Assembly: GCA_903918045.1 (NCBI GenBank)
Contig: CAIXCY010000273.1
Coordinates: 62,001-126,000, forward strand
Source of the DNA: an uncultured Bacteroidia bacterium
GTDB lineage: Bacteria > Bacteroidota > Bacteroidia > Bacteroidales > Prolixibacteraceae
Direction: 5' to 3'
DNA: 64,000 nucleotides
Under the pieces are notes generated by a model. That model did not search any database. It was given only the letters and a program-made list of their open reading frames with translations, and was not told the origin of the DNA. Positions 37,845 through 47,119 of the stretch are shown piece by piece. How positions within the stretch are numbered: position 1 is the first letter of the stretch; each line of letters starts with the position of its first letter. The position numbers were made by a program, and so were the translations under genes.

Positions 37845-38330
37845 TTATTCTATCTGACCCAGAAGCACAACATAGTTTTTGCCGTATTTCTTAGCACACT
37901 TTGGACAGGTTGTATACCACATGTAGATCTTACCGGTTTTAAATCTTCTTGAAATTATTGTTTGCTCAAAATCTTTACACCATTTATCGGTTTCCCTGAA
38001 GGGGCCTTCATAAACCTTACAATAATATTTACCGCTTAATTGAATATTTACTGCACCGGGTATCTCTTTATCCACAGCCAGCAAAAGATTCATTCTCCAT
38101 TTTGACTGGTGATCCGAGAGGCAAAGATAATCGGGCATCACCGCATCGGCTTTCAGCAATGTTTTATTTAAACGTTTCATGACACTACCAAAATTTACCG
38201 GCATGTAAAAAAAGGTACAGACGCTATCCTTAATGAATTTTTTATTTTCCCACACCACGATTTTGTCATCCCAGGGGGTGGGATCAAACTTTGGACAGCA
38301 AATTGAATCAGTTTCAGATTGAGTTGTCAT
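37845..38330 (-). CDS. Conserved hypothetical protein with CxxC
   Basis: 161 residues, no signal peptide. Starts with CCPKFDPTPWDDK and ends with a CPKC motif (TTCPKCAKKYGKNYV), so it may bind a metal. The middle (PVNFGSVMKRLN, LSDHQSKWRMNLLLAVDKEIPGA, GKYYCKVYEGPF) resembles a bacterial family sometimes labelled hydrolase, with a possible GyrI-like ligand-binding fold. I do not see catalytic residues that would support a hydrolase. Monocistronic. Confidence 0.7.
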   Translation of the reverse strand: MTTQSETDSICCPKFDPTPWDDKIVVWENKKFIKDSVCTFFYMPVNFGSVMKRLNKTLLKADAVMPDYLCLSDHQSKWRMNLLLAVDKEIPGAVNIQLSGKYYCKVYEGPFRETDKWCKDFEQTIISRRFKTGKIYMWYTTCPKCAKKYGKNYVVLLGQIE

Positions 38331-38506
38331 AATAACCTATAATTTTAAATGGTTTAAAAGAAAACTTCAATAATCTACTCCATAGGAACCGCATTTAATA
38401 TTGCAGATCCAAATTACAAGATCCTTAAAGTTACGATAAATGTCATTAGGTAGTTTTGTCAAAATAAATAATTTTAGCAAAATTTTACATTCTATTTTCC
38501 AACGTT

Positions 38507-40378
38507 ATGAAAAACCTGCTTTTGCTTAATTTTATCTTATTTTTATCAATTACACTCTTTGGACAAAAAGAGAGGGATCAGATCGAAGACCAGTACAAAT
38601 GGAATCCATCGCATTTATATCAAAGTGACAAAGCGTGGGAAGAGGCCAGAGATATATTAGTGGCTAAGATGCCCGGGATCGATAAATTTAAAGGTAAACT
38701 CACCACGTCCTCTAAAGATCTGCTGGCCTGTCTCGATTTTTCAACCAAATTGGATAAGGAAGCCTCGCAACTCTTTCTTTATGCAAGTCTTAAAAGCGAC
38801 CAGAACACACGCGAAATGACGTATATGTCTATGCAGCAAAGCCTTGAACAAATACTTGCAAATTACAGTACAAAAACCGCATTTATTGAACCCGAACTAT
38901 TAAGTGCCGACTGGAAAGTTATTGACGGTTTTATTAAAGAAGAGAAGGGTCTTGCTGATTATAAGAAGGAGCTATATGATTTGTTCAAAAAGAAGGAACA
39001 TATCTTATCTGAACCGGAAGAGCGGATTCTTGCCCGCTCCTCAATGATTTCAGGAGTTGCAAACGATATTTATGGGACATTTAAGGATGCAGAGATGCCC
39101 TCGCCTGAGATTACATTAAGTGATGGCAGTAAGTTAAAGCTGACCGGATCAGCTTTTAACAAGATTCGGACATCGGCAAACCGCGCTGATCGGAAGATTG
39201 CCTTTGAAGCTTTCTGGAAAAATTTTGACAATTATAAAGCGACCTTTGGTCAGATGCTCTATGCAGATGTAAAAGGTCATATTTATCGTGCGCAGTCCCG
39301 CAAATACGGGTCCGCCATCGAAGCTTCCCTCTCCCCTAATGATATTCCTGTTGCCGTTTACCAGAGTCTTGTAGATAACGTAAATAAAAACCTTCCCACT
39401 TTTCACAGGTATCTGGCCATAAAAAAACGGATGCTGGGTGTTGACACGCTTAAATACTATGATTTGTATGCTCCGGTTGTAAAAAACGTTGAGTTAAAGT
39501 ATACTTACGATGAGGGTCGGAAGCTGGTTTTGGATGCACTTGCACCACTTGGAAACGAATACATCGAAACAGTTAAAAAAGCAATGAATGACCGGTGGAT
39601 GGATATTTATCCTAATCCCGGGAAGCGGTCGGGAGCCTATTCCAATGGCGGGGCATACGATGTCCATCCCTATATCCTATTAAATTATGATGACTCATAC
39701 TCAGCTGTCAGCACTTTGGCTCACGAACTTGGCCATACGATGCAGAGTTATTTCTCCAATAAAACTCAACCTTATCCGCTTGCAGGTTATAAAACGTTTG
39801 TGGCTGAGGTTGCCTCTACGTTTAATGAGGTTTTACTTTTTAATTATATGATTAAGAATGTGAAGGAGGATGATATCAAATTGTCCTTACTGATGAATTG
39901 GCTGGATGGCTTTAAGGGGACACTTTTCAGACAAACTCAATTTGCCGAGTTTGAGAAAAAAATCCATGAAGAGGTTGAAAAAGGAAAGCCACTGACCGGA
40001 GATTATCTTTCGGAAATCTATGGTGATATTCTGAAGAAATACTACGGAAATGACCAAAAAACGTGCATTATTGATAAATATATAAATATTGAATGGGCCA
40101 ACATTCCCCATTTCTATATGAATTTCTATGTCTTTCAGTACAGTACCTCTTTTACAGCCTCCATTTCACTGGCAGAAAAGGTCATGAACAAGGAACCCGC
40201 AGCACTGGAAAAATACCTGAAATTCCTTGGTGCAGGTGGTTCAGATTATCCGATCAATCTGTTGAAAAATGCCGGTGTTGATATGACCTCCTCGGAACCG
40301 TTTGATAAAACAATTCAGGCAATGAATAAGGTGATGGATGAAATTGAGACAATTCTGAATAAAAAAGGGAATAAATAA
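38507..40378 (+). CDS. pepF: Oligoendopeptidase F, exported
   Basis: 623 residues. M3 family zinc peptidase: HELGHTMQS is the HExGH motif, with the third zinc Glu in the downstream helix TFVAEVASTFNEVLLF. A signal peptide (residues 1-20, MKNLLLLNFILFLSITLFGQ) predicts a periplasmic enzyme, unusual compared with cytosolic PepF of Firmicutes but common in Bacteroidota. The N-terminal helical domain (WNPSHLYQSDKAWEEA) is intact. Convergent with ychF. Confidence 0.95.
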   Translation: MKNLLLLNFILFLSITLFGQKERDQIEDQYKWNPSHLYQSDKAWEEARDILVAKMPGIDKFKGKLTTSSKDLLACLDFSTKLDKEASQLFLYASLKSDQNTREMTYMSMQQSLEQILANYSTKTAFIEPELLSADWKVIDGFIKEEKGLADYKKELYDLFKKKEHILSEPEERILARSSMISGVANDIYGTFKDAEMPSPEITLSDGSKLKLTGSAFNKIRTSANRADRKIAFEAFWKNFDNYKATFGQMLYADVKGHIYRAQSRKYGSAIEASLSPNDIPVAVYQSLVDNVNKNLPTFHRYLAIKKRMLGVDTLKYYDLYAPVVKNVELKYTYDEGRKLVLDALAPLGNEYIETVKKAMNDRWMDIYPNPGKRSGAYSNGGAYDVHPYILLNYDDSYSAVSTLAHELGHTMQSYFSNKTQPYPLAGYKTFVAEVASTFNEVLLFNYMIKNVKEDDIKLSLLMNWLDGFKGTLFRQTQFAEFEKKIHEEVEKGKPLTGDYLSEIYGDILKKYYGNDQKTCIIDKYINIEWANIPHFYMNFYVFQYSTSFTASISLAEKVMNKEPAALEKYLKFLGAGGSDYPINLLKNAGVDMTSSEPFDKTIQAMNKVMDEIETILNKKGNK

Positions 40379-40383
40379 CATTG

Positions 40384-40408
40384 CAATTGGCAGCTGGTGA
40401 CTGGCAGA
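40384..40408 (+). repeat. GCTGGC-type repeat after pepF
   Basis: Reads CAATTGGCAGCTGGTGACTGGCAG, six bases past the pepF stop. Family also found at 40622, 46960, 47065 and 59021; it forms an inverted pair with 40622-40654. Confidence 0.55.
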
Positions 40409-40510
40409 ATGCACCTTTAAAAATCACTGAAAAGCGTATTCTTTGTTTAAGTATTTAAAATAAGTTTTGCGAACATAAAACAAGGAGGCTTTAACAAATG
40501 TGGAAAATTA

Positions 40511-40554
40511 AACCGCGGAGAATCGGTAAGGGATACCAGTGATTCTCCGCGGTT
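40511..40554. terminator. Perfect hairpin between pepF and ychF
   Basis: A 14-base perfect stem, AACCGCGGAGAATC (40511-40524) with GATTCTCCGCGGTT (40541-40554), and a smaller GGTA/TACC stem inside the loop. There is no long T tract on either strand, so it could be a dispersed palindrome used as a bidirectional stop. Confidence 0.6.
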
Positions 40555-40621
40555 AGAAGATTTTGGAACCAACCTTATTTTGGATTAAAATATGGTGCGG
40601 AATTCAAATATTTGGGACCTT

Positions 40622-40654
40622 AGCTAACTGCAAGCCGCCAGTTGACAAATGCAA
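40622..40654 (-). repeat. GCTGGC-type repeat after ychF (inverted partner)
   Basis: Reverse complement reads TGCATTTGTCAACTGGCGGC then TTGCAGTTAGC, related to the copy at 40384. It begins three bases past the ychF stop. Confidence 0.5.
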
Positions 40655-40657
40655 TTT

Positions 40658-41758
40658 TCAGACATTAAATCTAAAATGCATAATATCTGCATCCTGAACG
40701 ATGTATTCCTTCCCTTCGATTGCAATTTTGCCCGCATCACGGCACGCAGATTCTGATCCTAGCCTTAAATAGTCGTCGTATTTAATGACTTCAGCGCGAA
40801 TAAATCCCTTTTCGAAATCGCTGTGAATAATCCCGGCTGCCTGAGGAGCTTTAATCCCTTTAATAAATGTCCATGCCCGGGTCTCAACTTCACCTGTTGT
40901 AAAATAGGTCTGAAGGTTGAGTAATTTGTAAGCAGAATGAATCAGCTTATTAACTCCGGGTTCATCGAGACCAAGATCCTCAAGAAAGAGTTGTTTCTCA
41001 TCATAATCCTCCAATCCTGCGATATCAGCCTCAGTAGCCGCAGCAATAATCAATATTTCAGCACTTTCGTCTGAAATGGCAGCAGAAAGTTGTTGCGTAA
41101 ACTTATTTCCTTTTGAGGCTGAAGCTTCATCAACATTACAAACATATAAAACCGGTTTTTTTGTCAGCAGGAAGAAATCGTGTATCAATGATTCCTCATC
41201 CTCTGTTAACTCTACGGTTCGGGCGCTCTTACCAGTAAGCAATACCGATCGTATCCTTTCTGCAGTCGCGACAGTCTTCTGTGCAATTTTATCATTACCG
41301 ACCTTTGCCTGTTTTTGCAGTTTGGCGATTCGGCTCTCTACCGTTTCAAGATCTTTTAATTGTAACTCAATATCAATGACCTCCTTATCCCTAACCGGAT
41401 TTATTGATCCATCGACATGGATTATATTATCATTTTCGAAACATCGGATCACATGGATAATGGCATCCACTTCACGGATATTGGCCAGAAACTGGTTCCC
41501 CAACCCTTCCCCTTTACTGGCCCCTTTTACAAGACCGGCAATATCGACAATCTCAACAGTTGTTGGAATTATCCGCTTAGGCTTGTCAATTTCTGCCAGT
41601 TTTATCAGCCTTTTATCCGGAACTGTTATCACACCCACGTTGGGTTCAATTGTACAAAAAGGGAAGTTTGCAGCCTGCGCTTTCGCATTTGACAAACAAT
41701 TAAAAAGAGTCGATTTCCCAACATTGGGTAGTCCAACTATGCCACACTGTAAAGCCAT
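40658..41758 (-). CDS. ychF: Redox-regulated ATPase YchF
   Basis: 366 residues, standard length. Obg-related P-loop ATPase that binds the ribosome. Walker A is GLPNVGKSTLF at about 8-18, with VGVITVPDKRL, VDIAGLVKGASKGEGLGNQFL (G3) and NVDE in place of NKxD, the change that makes the family prefer ATP. The C-terminal TGS domain includes TFIKGIKAPQAAGIIHSDFEKGFIRAEVI. Monocistronic. Confidence 0.98.
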   Translation of the reverse strand: MALQCGIVGLPNVGKSTLFNCLSNAKAQAANFPFCTIEPNVGVITVPDKRLIKLAEIDKPKRIIPTTVEIVDIAGLVKGASKGEGLGNQFLANIREVDAIIHVIRCFENDNIIHVDGSINPVRDKEVIDIELQLKDLETVESRIAKLQKQAKVGNDKIAQKTVATAERIRSVLLTGKSARTVELTEDEESLIHDFFLLTKKPVLYVCNVDEASASKGNKFTQQLSAAISDESAEILIIAAATEADIAGLEDYDEKQLFLEDLGLDEPGVNKLIHSAYKLLNLQTYFTTGEVETRAWTFIKGIKAPQAAGIIHSDFEKGFIRAEVIKYDDYLRLGSESACRDAGKIAIEGKEYIVQDADIMHFRFNV

Positions 41759-41870
41759 TATAAATTCTGTATATTTTAGTGCGGCAAAATTACTAATTTA
41801 GCTGAGAATTAAAACTTAACCGGTCTTTCTGATGTTTAATACTTATCAATTACTAATCCTGGGATCATTT

Positions 41871-42527
41871 ATGAATAGAAAATGTGTTATAATTTTAATC
41901 CTTACCTGCTTCTCTATAGCCTCTTTTGCTCAGGATCAAACGATTAAAGCAATTAATGATTCGATTGTACCAGCAGCGAATTATTCCCAATATGAGCTCC
42001 AACATAAGAATGCCTTCAAAATGGGATTTTTAACAACTTTATTCGGCGCCACAAGTTTCACCTATGAAAGAAGCCTGAAACCTTCAAAAAGCCTTGAAGC
42101 TACCGTCGGGATTATCGGTTTAGGTTTGGATGTTGCCGGGACTAATCCCTCCGGTTTGTTTCTCAAGTTTGGATACAAATTCATTAAAATTCCCAATCGT
42201 AATGCCCAACGGACCCACTTAAAGCATCTTTTAGATGGAAGTTATATCAGACCTGAGATCTCCTTTTCCAATTATAGTGTCAATTCAAATCTTGGAGATC
42301 CGCAATCCGGGTTTCCAAAGTTGACCAATAAAATGTATGCCTTGATGGTGAACGCAGGCAAACAATGGATTCTGGACAATCGGTTTTTAATTGACTGGTT
42401 TGTTGGATTAGGTTACGGTAATGGTCAGATTCATAAAGATATGGCGATGCATTATGCGTTTATTGGCGGGGTTACTGATTTTCCGGTTGCGATTTCAACA
42501 GGGATCAGAATCGGAGTTGTTTTTTAA
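41871..42527 (+). CDS. Exported protein of unknown function, possible small outer-membrane barrel
   Basis: 218 residues from ATG 41871, which starts a signal peptide (MNRKCVIILILTCFSIASFAQ); the frame begins earlier at 41832. The mature part alternates hydrophobic and polar residues in strands such as ATVGIIGLGLDV and GLFLKFGYKF, and ends in GIRIGVVF with a terminal Phe, all consistent with an outer-membrane beta-barrel. No family recognised. The next gene, an ECF sigma, starts 65 bases downstream. Confidence 0.7.
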   Translation: MNRKCVIILILTCFSIASFAQDQTIKAINDSIVPAANYSQYELQHKNAFKMGFLTTLFGATSFTYERSLKPSKSLEATVGIIGLGLDVAGTNPSGLFLKFGYKFIKIPNRNAQRTHLKHLLDGSYIRPEISFSNYSVNSNLGDPQSGFPKLTNKMYALMVNAGKQWILDNRFLIDWFVGLGYGNGQIHKDMAMHYAFIGGVTDFPVAISTGIRIGVVF

Positions 42528-42592
42528 GTTTTAAACCTTTTTTAAAAATCCGAGTCTGAGAAGCATTAATCGAACACTGGGAAACGCAGATC

Positions 42593-43144
42593 ATGGAGCT
42601 TAACGAGCAGGAGCTTATTGCATCTCTTAAATCTGAAAGTGGAAGAGAAGAGGCATTTCAATTGCTGGTAAAAACATACCAGCAAAGGCTCTATTGGCAT
42701 ATTCGGAAAATTGTTATGAACCATGATGACACTGACGATATTCTGCAAAATGTTTTTATAAAGGTATGGAAGAATGTTGATGGCTTTAGAGAAGATTCTT
42801 CACTCTTCACCTGGATGTTTAAAATCGCCACCAACGAATCGTTGAGTCATTTACAAAAACTTCGGCGCCATACTGTTGTTTCCATGAATGAGGTCAGTCA
42901 GTATCTTGCAGAATCACTGGAATCGGATGTCTATTTTGAAGGCGACGAAATTCAGCGGAAATTTCAGTTGGCAATTCTTCAACTACCTAACAAACAGAGA
43001 ATTGTATTTAACATGAAATATTTTGACGAAATGAAATATGAAGAGATATCCAAAGTTCTTAAAACCTCTGTCGGAGCACTTAAAGCATCCTATCACTTTG
43101 CAGTGAAAAAAATAGAAGAATTCTTAAAAGAAGATCATACATAG
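42593..43144 (+). CDS. RNA polymerase ECF-type sigma factor
   Basis: 183 residues. Region 2: AFQLLVKTYQQRLYWHIRKIV, DDTDDILQNVFIKVWKNVDGF and SLFTWMFKIATNESLSHLQ. Region 4: LPNKQRIVFNMKYFDEMKYEEISKVLKTSVGALKASYHFAVKKIEE. Followed by a membrane protein of anti-sigma type and a Spy-like periplasmic protein, so it probably heads an envelope-stress operon. Confidence 0.93.
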   Translation: MELNEQELIASLKSESGREEAFQLLVKTYQQRLYWHIRKIVMNHDDTDDILQNVFIKVWKNVDGFREDSSLFTWMFKIATNESLSHLQKLRRHTVVSMNEVSQYLAESLESDVYFEGDEIQRKFQLAILQLPNKQRIVFNMKYFDEMKYEEISKVLKTSVGALKASYHFAVKKIEEFLKEDHT

Positions 43145-43188
43145 TATTAAACCATTTGCGATTAATCGTGTCAAAATGTTGTAAGAAA

Positions 43189-43650
43189 ATGAAAATAAAA
43201 GATACAAATATTGAAACCAGTTTCAGAGGTCTCAGGAAAGATAATCCTTTCAGAGTTCCTGAAAACTACTTCGAAACCTTTTCTGAGCGGCTCAACACCA
43301 AAATAGGAGAAGAGCAGAGGGTTCATGTAAAAAGATCCATGTATATCACCTTCAAACCATTCCTGGCAATGGCTGCCAGTTTTGCGCTTCTCATCGTACT
43401 GATTTACATTCCTTACAGAAAATATTATCGAGCTGAGAGTAATCATTTTGCTCAAAATAAAGCTGTCAATGAGCGTATTGATTCTGCCGGTGGATTCCCC
43501 CAGGCTCTGATCTCGAGCTTCTCGGATGAACAGTTCATGTCTGCATTTTCAGATATGGACAAAAGTGAATCCAAAAGTTTAACTTCTGAAAATCTTGCTG
43601 ACTTTATCGCGGCTAATTACAACGATTATGAAATTGTTGCAAATAATTAA
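43189..43650 (+). CDS. Putative anti-sigma factor (single membrane segment)
   Basis: 153 residues from ATG 43189; a TTG at 43156 would add 11 unlikely residues. An N-terminal cytosolic part contains PFRVPENYFETFSERLNTKI, a motif seen in Bacteroidota proteins encoded after ECF sigma genes. One membrane helix lies at about 57-75 (FLAMAASFALLIVLIYI). The C-terminal part is short and acidic, periplasmic. Role as sigma inhibitor is inferred from order and topology; no zinc motif is present. Confidence 0.72.
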   Translation: MKIKDTNIETSFRGLRKDNPFRVPENYFETFSERLNTKIGEEQRVHVKRSMYITFKPFLAMAASFALLIVLIYIPYRKYYRAESNHFAQNKAVNERIDSAGGFPQALISSFSDEQFMSAFSDMDKSESKSLTSENLADFIAANYNDYEIVANN

Positions 43651-43667
43651 ACAGATATTCGAATCAT

Positions 43668-44138
43668 ATGAAAACCAATATTTTAACTACCATTCTTGTA
43701 TTCTTGTCAATTGCAGGGATTGCCCAGCGAAATTTTGATCCTCAGACTCTTGAAGCCATTAAGACAAAAAAAATTGCATTTCTCACCGAACAAATCGGAC
43801 TAACATCCCAGGAGGCTGAAAAGTTCTGGCCGGTTTACAATGAACTCGACAAACAACGATTTCTGATGATGGACAAAAAAAGGGAACTTGAACTCAGTTG
43901 TGAGAACCTTAAACCTGGAATGAGCGACGCAGAGTATCACAAATTAGCAGTAGAACTAGCCTCGATGCATTCAAAAGAGGGTAAATTAATTGAAGAGTAC
44001 AATTTGAAACTATTAAATGTCCTTCCTGCCGAAAAAGTGGTAAAACTTTACCTAGCCGAAGGGAGGTTCAGAACCACTTTAATGCGTGAATTTCGTAAAA
44101 GTCAGCAAGAACAGAAAGAAACAGAAATTAAAAAATAG
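43668..44138 (+). CDS. Periplasmic Spy/CpxP-like helical protein
   Basis: 156 residues with a signal peptide (MKTNILTTILVFLSIAGIAQ). The mature protein is helical; LTEQIGLTSQEAEKFWPVYNEL is an LTxxQ-like stretch with the Phe-Trp-Pro-x-Tyr pattern common in Bacteroidota homologues. Spy and CpxP proteins act as periplasmic chaperones or stress sensors. Third gene in the sigma/anti-sigma operon, 17 bases after the anti-sigma stop. Confidence 0.75.
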   Translation: MKTNILTTILVFLSIAGIAQRNFDPQTLEAIKTKKIAFLTEQIGLTSQEAEKFWPVYNELDKQRFLMMDKKRELELSCENLKPGMSDAEYHKLAVELASMHSKEGKLIEEYNLKLLNVLPAEKVVKLYLAEGRFRTTLMREFRKSQQEQKETEIKK

Positions 44139-44189
44139 ATTTGATCAGTGTTTAGTTTAAGTGAAAGTTTAGTTAAGTAGTTTTGGTAG

Positions 44190-44233
44190 AGAGGTTGTCA
44201 TAAATCATTGATTTGTCGACAGCCTCTTTTTTT
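44190..44233 (+). terminator. Rho-independent terminator of the sigma operon
   Basis: AGAGGTTGTC (44190-44199) pairs with GACAGCCTCT (44218-44227), one wobble, followed by TTTTTT. The loop contains a further AAATCA/TGATTT stem. Confidence 0.85.
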
Positions 44234-44240
44234 GGAGAAG

Positions 44241-44297
44241 CTTTTAGGCTGTAGTTAACAGGCTGTTAGGCTATAGGAGGTTAGGCTGTAGGCAATA
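44241..44297 (+). repeat. TTAGGCTGTAG short degenerate repeats
   Basis: Four imperfect copies of TTAGGCTGTAG / CAGGCTGTTAGGCTATAG just past the terminator. No coding potential. Similar in style to other short degenerate repeats in this window but different in sequence. Confidence 0.45.
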
Positions 44298-44370
44298 TTG
44301 ATGAACAACCAAATCAAAACTTCAAGATTTAAGCTCAATGTTTTAATACCTAAAAGCCTTTCTTACTGCG

Positions 44371-45735
44371 TTACCCTTTTAATGTTGCAACCAGATCCAT
44401 CGCAGAAAGGAGCTGTTGTTCTCCGGATTCCATGTTTTTAAGATTTATCATTCCCTCCTGGATCTCTGACTCGCCTGCCAAAGCAACGAATTTTATCCCT
44501 TTCCGGTTGGCATAATTCATCTGCTTCTTCATTTTGTCGGGATCGGGATATATTTCACTGCTTATACCTTCCCTTCGTAAGGCGGCTAAAATCGGGAGAC
44601 AGTATTTCTCCTCTTTATCCCCAAAATTAACAAACATAACACGGGCAGCTGAAATAGTATCTTTTGGAAAAAGATCCAGCTGCGACATTACATCATAAAT
44701 CCGGTCAGCGCCAAAGGAGATCCCAACTCCGGAAACTCCTGGAAGTCCGAAAATGCCGGTAAGATCATCGTATCTGCCACCACCTGTTATCGAACCAATT
44801 GAAACATCCTTCGATTTGACCTCAAAGATAGCTCCTGTATAGTAATTCAGTCCCCGGGCAAGGGTAAGATCCAGCTGGATCTCAGATTCAAGATTCATGG
44901 ATGCCAAATATCTAAAGATTGTGCGCATCTCATCTATTCCTTTCATCCCTATTGCTGAATTGGCAATAACCTGCTCAATCTGGCTTAACTTCCCAATATT
45001 GTCCCCGCTCAGATTTAAGATTGGCTGAAGTTTCAAAATTGCTTCCGAAGATACACCCCTGAGTAGTAATTCTTCGTTAACTTTATCAATTCCAATCTTA
45101 TCCATTTTGTCAATGGCAACTGTAATATCAATAATCCGGTCAGCCTCACCAATAGTCTCAGCAATTCCAGCAAGAATTTTGCGATTATTCATTTTCAAAA
45201 TAACCCTCAGCCCAAGATTACGATAAATCTGATCAACAATCTGAATTAATTCGACCTCGTTAAGTAATGAATGAGATCCTATAATATCAACATCACATTG
45301 ATAGAATTCCCTGTAACGCCCCTTCTGAGGCCTGTCAGCCCGCCAGACTGGCTGAATCTGGTACCTGCGAAACGGGAAAACAAGATCATTTTGGTACTGA
45401 ACAACATAGCGGGCAAATGGCACTGTCAGATCATACCGTAAACCTTTTTCTGAAATTTTTGTCGTTAATTTTTGGCTATTTTGCTGAATTAACTCTGTGG
45501 AGTCTACCCCTGACAAGTAGTCACCTGAATTTAAAATCTTAAATAAAAGCTTGTCACCCTCCTCACCATACTTTCCCATCAACGTAGAGAGGTTTTCCAT
45601 TGCAGGAGTCTCAATTTGCTGGAACCCGTAGATCTGGAAAACCCGTTTTACAGTATCAAATATATAATTTCTCCTGGCCATCTCATTCGGAGAGAAGTCA
45701 CGTGTTCCTTTTGGTATTGATGGTTTCTGTGCCAT
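44371..45735 (-). CDS. hisS: Histidine--tRNA ligase
   Basis: 454 residues from ATG 45735 (frame extends to 45759). Class II synthetase: motif 1 region [18 protein letters not shown], motif 2 [15 protein letters not shown] with the catalytic Arg, the HisRS-specific [16 protein letters not shown] and GGRYDDLTG, motif 3 [13 protein letters not shown]. The C-terminal anticodon-binding domain follows (about 355-450). The start [16 protein letters not shown] is typical. Monocistronic. Confidence 0.97.
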   Translation of the reverse strand: MAQKPSIPKGTRDFSPNEMARRNYIFDTVKRVFQIYGFQQIETPAMENLSTLMGKYGEEGDKLLFKILNSGDYLSGVDSTELIQQNSQKLTTKISEKGLRYDLTVPFARYVVQYQNDLVFPFRRYQIQPVWRADRPQKGRYREFYQCDVDIIGSHSLLNEVELIQIVDQIYRNLGLRVILKMNNRKILAGIAETIGEADRIIDITVAIDKMDKIGIDKVNEELLLRGVSSEAILKLQPILNLSGDNIGKLSQIEQVIANSAIGMKGIDEMRTIFRYLASMNLESEIQLDLTLARGLNYYTGAIFEVKSKDVSIGSITGGGRYDDLTGIFGLPGVSGVGISFGADRIYDVMSQLDLFPKDTISAARVMFVNFGDKEEKYCLPILAALRREGISSEIYPDPDKMKKQMNYANRKGIKFVALAGESEIQEGMINLKNMESGEQQLLSAMDLVATLKG

Positions 45736-45904
45736 TGAATTGTTAAATTTGAACTGCAAAGTTAGGGAATATTCCCAAAATACATCGGCAGATTACGCTC
45801 TTACCCTTTCCTATCTAAAGAAATCGATCCTAAATCAGAGGCAACTTTAGCCTATTGGATGTTATTGGCTACACTGACGGGTGCAAAAGTTTGGATTGAA
45901 TTAG

Positions 45905-45912
45905 TATTTTTG
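45905..45912 (+). promoter_or_regulatory. -7 box for nadA
   Basis: TATTTTTG fits TAnnTTTG and lies 16 bases before the predicted nadA ATG (25 before the second in-frame ATG), implying a very short leader. No clear -33 TTTG at ideal spacing. Confidence 0.35.
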
Positions 45913-45928
45913 CACCGATCATCCAAAT

Positions 45929-46930
45929 ATGATTCCGATGTTAAAAGAAAATTTCGCTCAGCTAATAAAAATACACGGCTACGTCAACCAGCCAATTGCA
46001 CCCGCATTAGACCTTCAAAAAGAGATTCGTAAACTAAAGGAGGAAAAAAATGCCATTATTCTGGGACATTACTATATTACACCAGAACTTCAGGACATCT
46101 CCGATTTTTTGGGAGATTCCCTTGCTCTTGCGCAACAGGCACAAAAAACCGATGCCGATATTATTTTGTTTGTTGGTGTTCATTTTATGGGAGAGACCGC
46201 CAAAATCCTCAATCCCGGTAAGAAGGTGATTGTACCCGATCTTAACGCCGGTTGTTCACTTGCAGAATCGGCACCTGCTGATCGTTTTCAGGCTTTTAAA
46301 AATCAATATCCGGATCACAAGGTGATATCATACATTAATTGTTCCGCAGATATCAAGGCGCTTTCAGATGTGATTGTGACCTCTTCAAATGCAATGAAGA
46401 TTGTAGAATCGTTTCCAAAGGAGCAACCTTTAATTTTTGCACCTGATAAAAACCTGGGTAATTATATCAACTCGGTGACTGGTAGGCAAATGGTTTTATG
46501 GGATGGGGCATGTATGGTTCACGAGAAATATTCGCTCGAGAAAATTGTAACCCTTATGGAACAACACCCTAAGGCAGTATTCATTGCCCATCCTGAATGT
46601 GAACAGCAGGTGTTGCTTGTAGCTGATTTCATTGGTTCAACTACCGCTTTGCTTAATTATGTAGCCAAAAATGAGTCTACGGAGTTTATCGTAGCCACTG
46701 AAAGCGGAATTCTTCACCAGATGCAGAAAAATTGTCCTGGCAAAACATTTATTCCGGCACCCTCAATCGATTCTACCTGCGGTTGTAATGACTGTAGTTT
46801 TATGAAATTGAATACGATGCAAAAATTATACCTTGCCCTGAAATATGAATCTCCGGAAATAATTCTTGATCCTGCAACTATTGAAAAGGCCAAAATACCA
46901 ATCCTTCGAATGTTGGAGTTGTCTGTTTGA
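45929..46930 (+). CDS. nadA: Quinolinate synthase NadA
   Basis: 333 residues; ATG 45938 is an alternative start. [4Fe-4S] enzyme that condenses iminoaspartate with dihydroxyacetone phosphate in NAD synthesis. Conserved elements: ILGHYYITPELQDISDFLGDSLALAQQA, VGVHFMGETAKILNP, LNAGCSLAESAPAD (first cluster Cys), PDKNLGNYI, HPECE, and STCGCNDCSFM carrying another ligand. No nadB or nadC lies nearby. Convergent with ilvE. Confidence 0.97.
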   Translation: MIPMLKENFAQLIKIHGYVNQPIAPALDLQKEIRKLKEEKNAIILGHYYITPELQDISDFLGDSLALAQQAQKTDADIILFVGVHFMGETAKILNPGKKVIVPDLNAGCSLAESAPADRFQAFKNQYPDHKVISYINCSADIKALSDVIVTSSNAMKIVESFPKEQPLIFAPDKNLGNYINSVTGRQMVLWDGACMVHEKYSLEKIVTLMEQHPKAVFIAHPECEQQVLLVADFIGSTTALLNYVAKNESTEFIVATESGILHQMQKNCPGKTFIPAPSIDSTCGCNDCSFMKLNTMQKLYLALKYESPEIILDPATIEKAKIPILRMLELSV

Positions 46931-46959
46931 ATGTAGTTTGAAATTAAATTTACAATGCA

Positions 46960-46988
46960 CAGCTGGCAGTCAGCAACTGGCAGCTGGC
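46960..46988 (+). repeat. GCTGGC-type repeat after nadA
   Basis: CAGCTGGCAGTCAGCAACTG continues as GCAGCTGGC, 30 bases past the nadA stop. Inverted with respect to 47065-47113. Confidence 0.6.
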
Positions 46989-47064
46989 TTGACATCATTA
47001 TTTAATTTATTACCAGGAACTTTTTAAAGATAGTATAAAAGGTAGGTGGTTATAATCCTAATCT

Positions 47065-47113
47065 CAGCCAGGCGCCAGCAGCCAATGGCCAGCAGCCAGT
47101 TGCCAGTCGCCAA
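47065..47113 (-). repeat. GCTGGC-type repeat after ilvE (inverted partner)
   Basis: On the + strand it contains GCCAGGCGCCAGCAGCCAAT and AGCAGCCAGTTGCCAGTCGC; the reverse complement has GGCAACTGGCTGCTGGC units like the partner at 46960. Ends six bases before the ilvE stop. Confidence 0.6.
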
Positions 47114-47119
47114 TTTTAT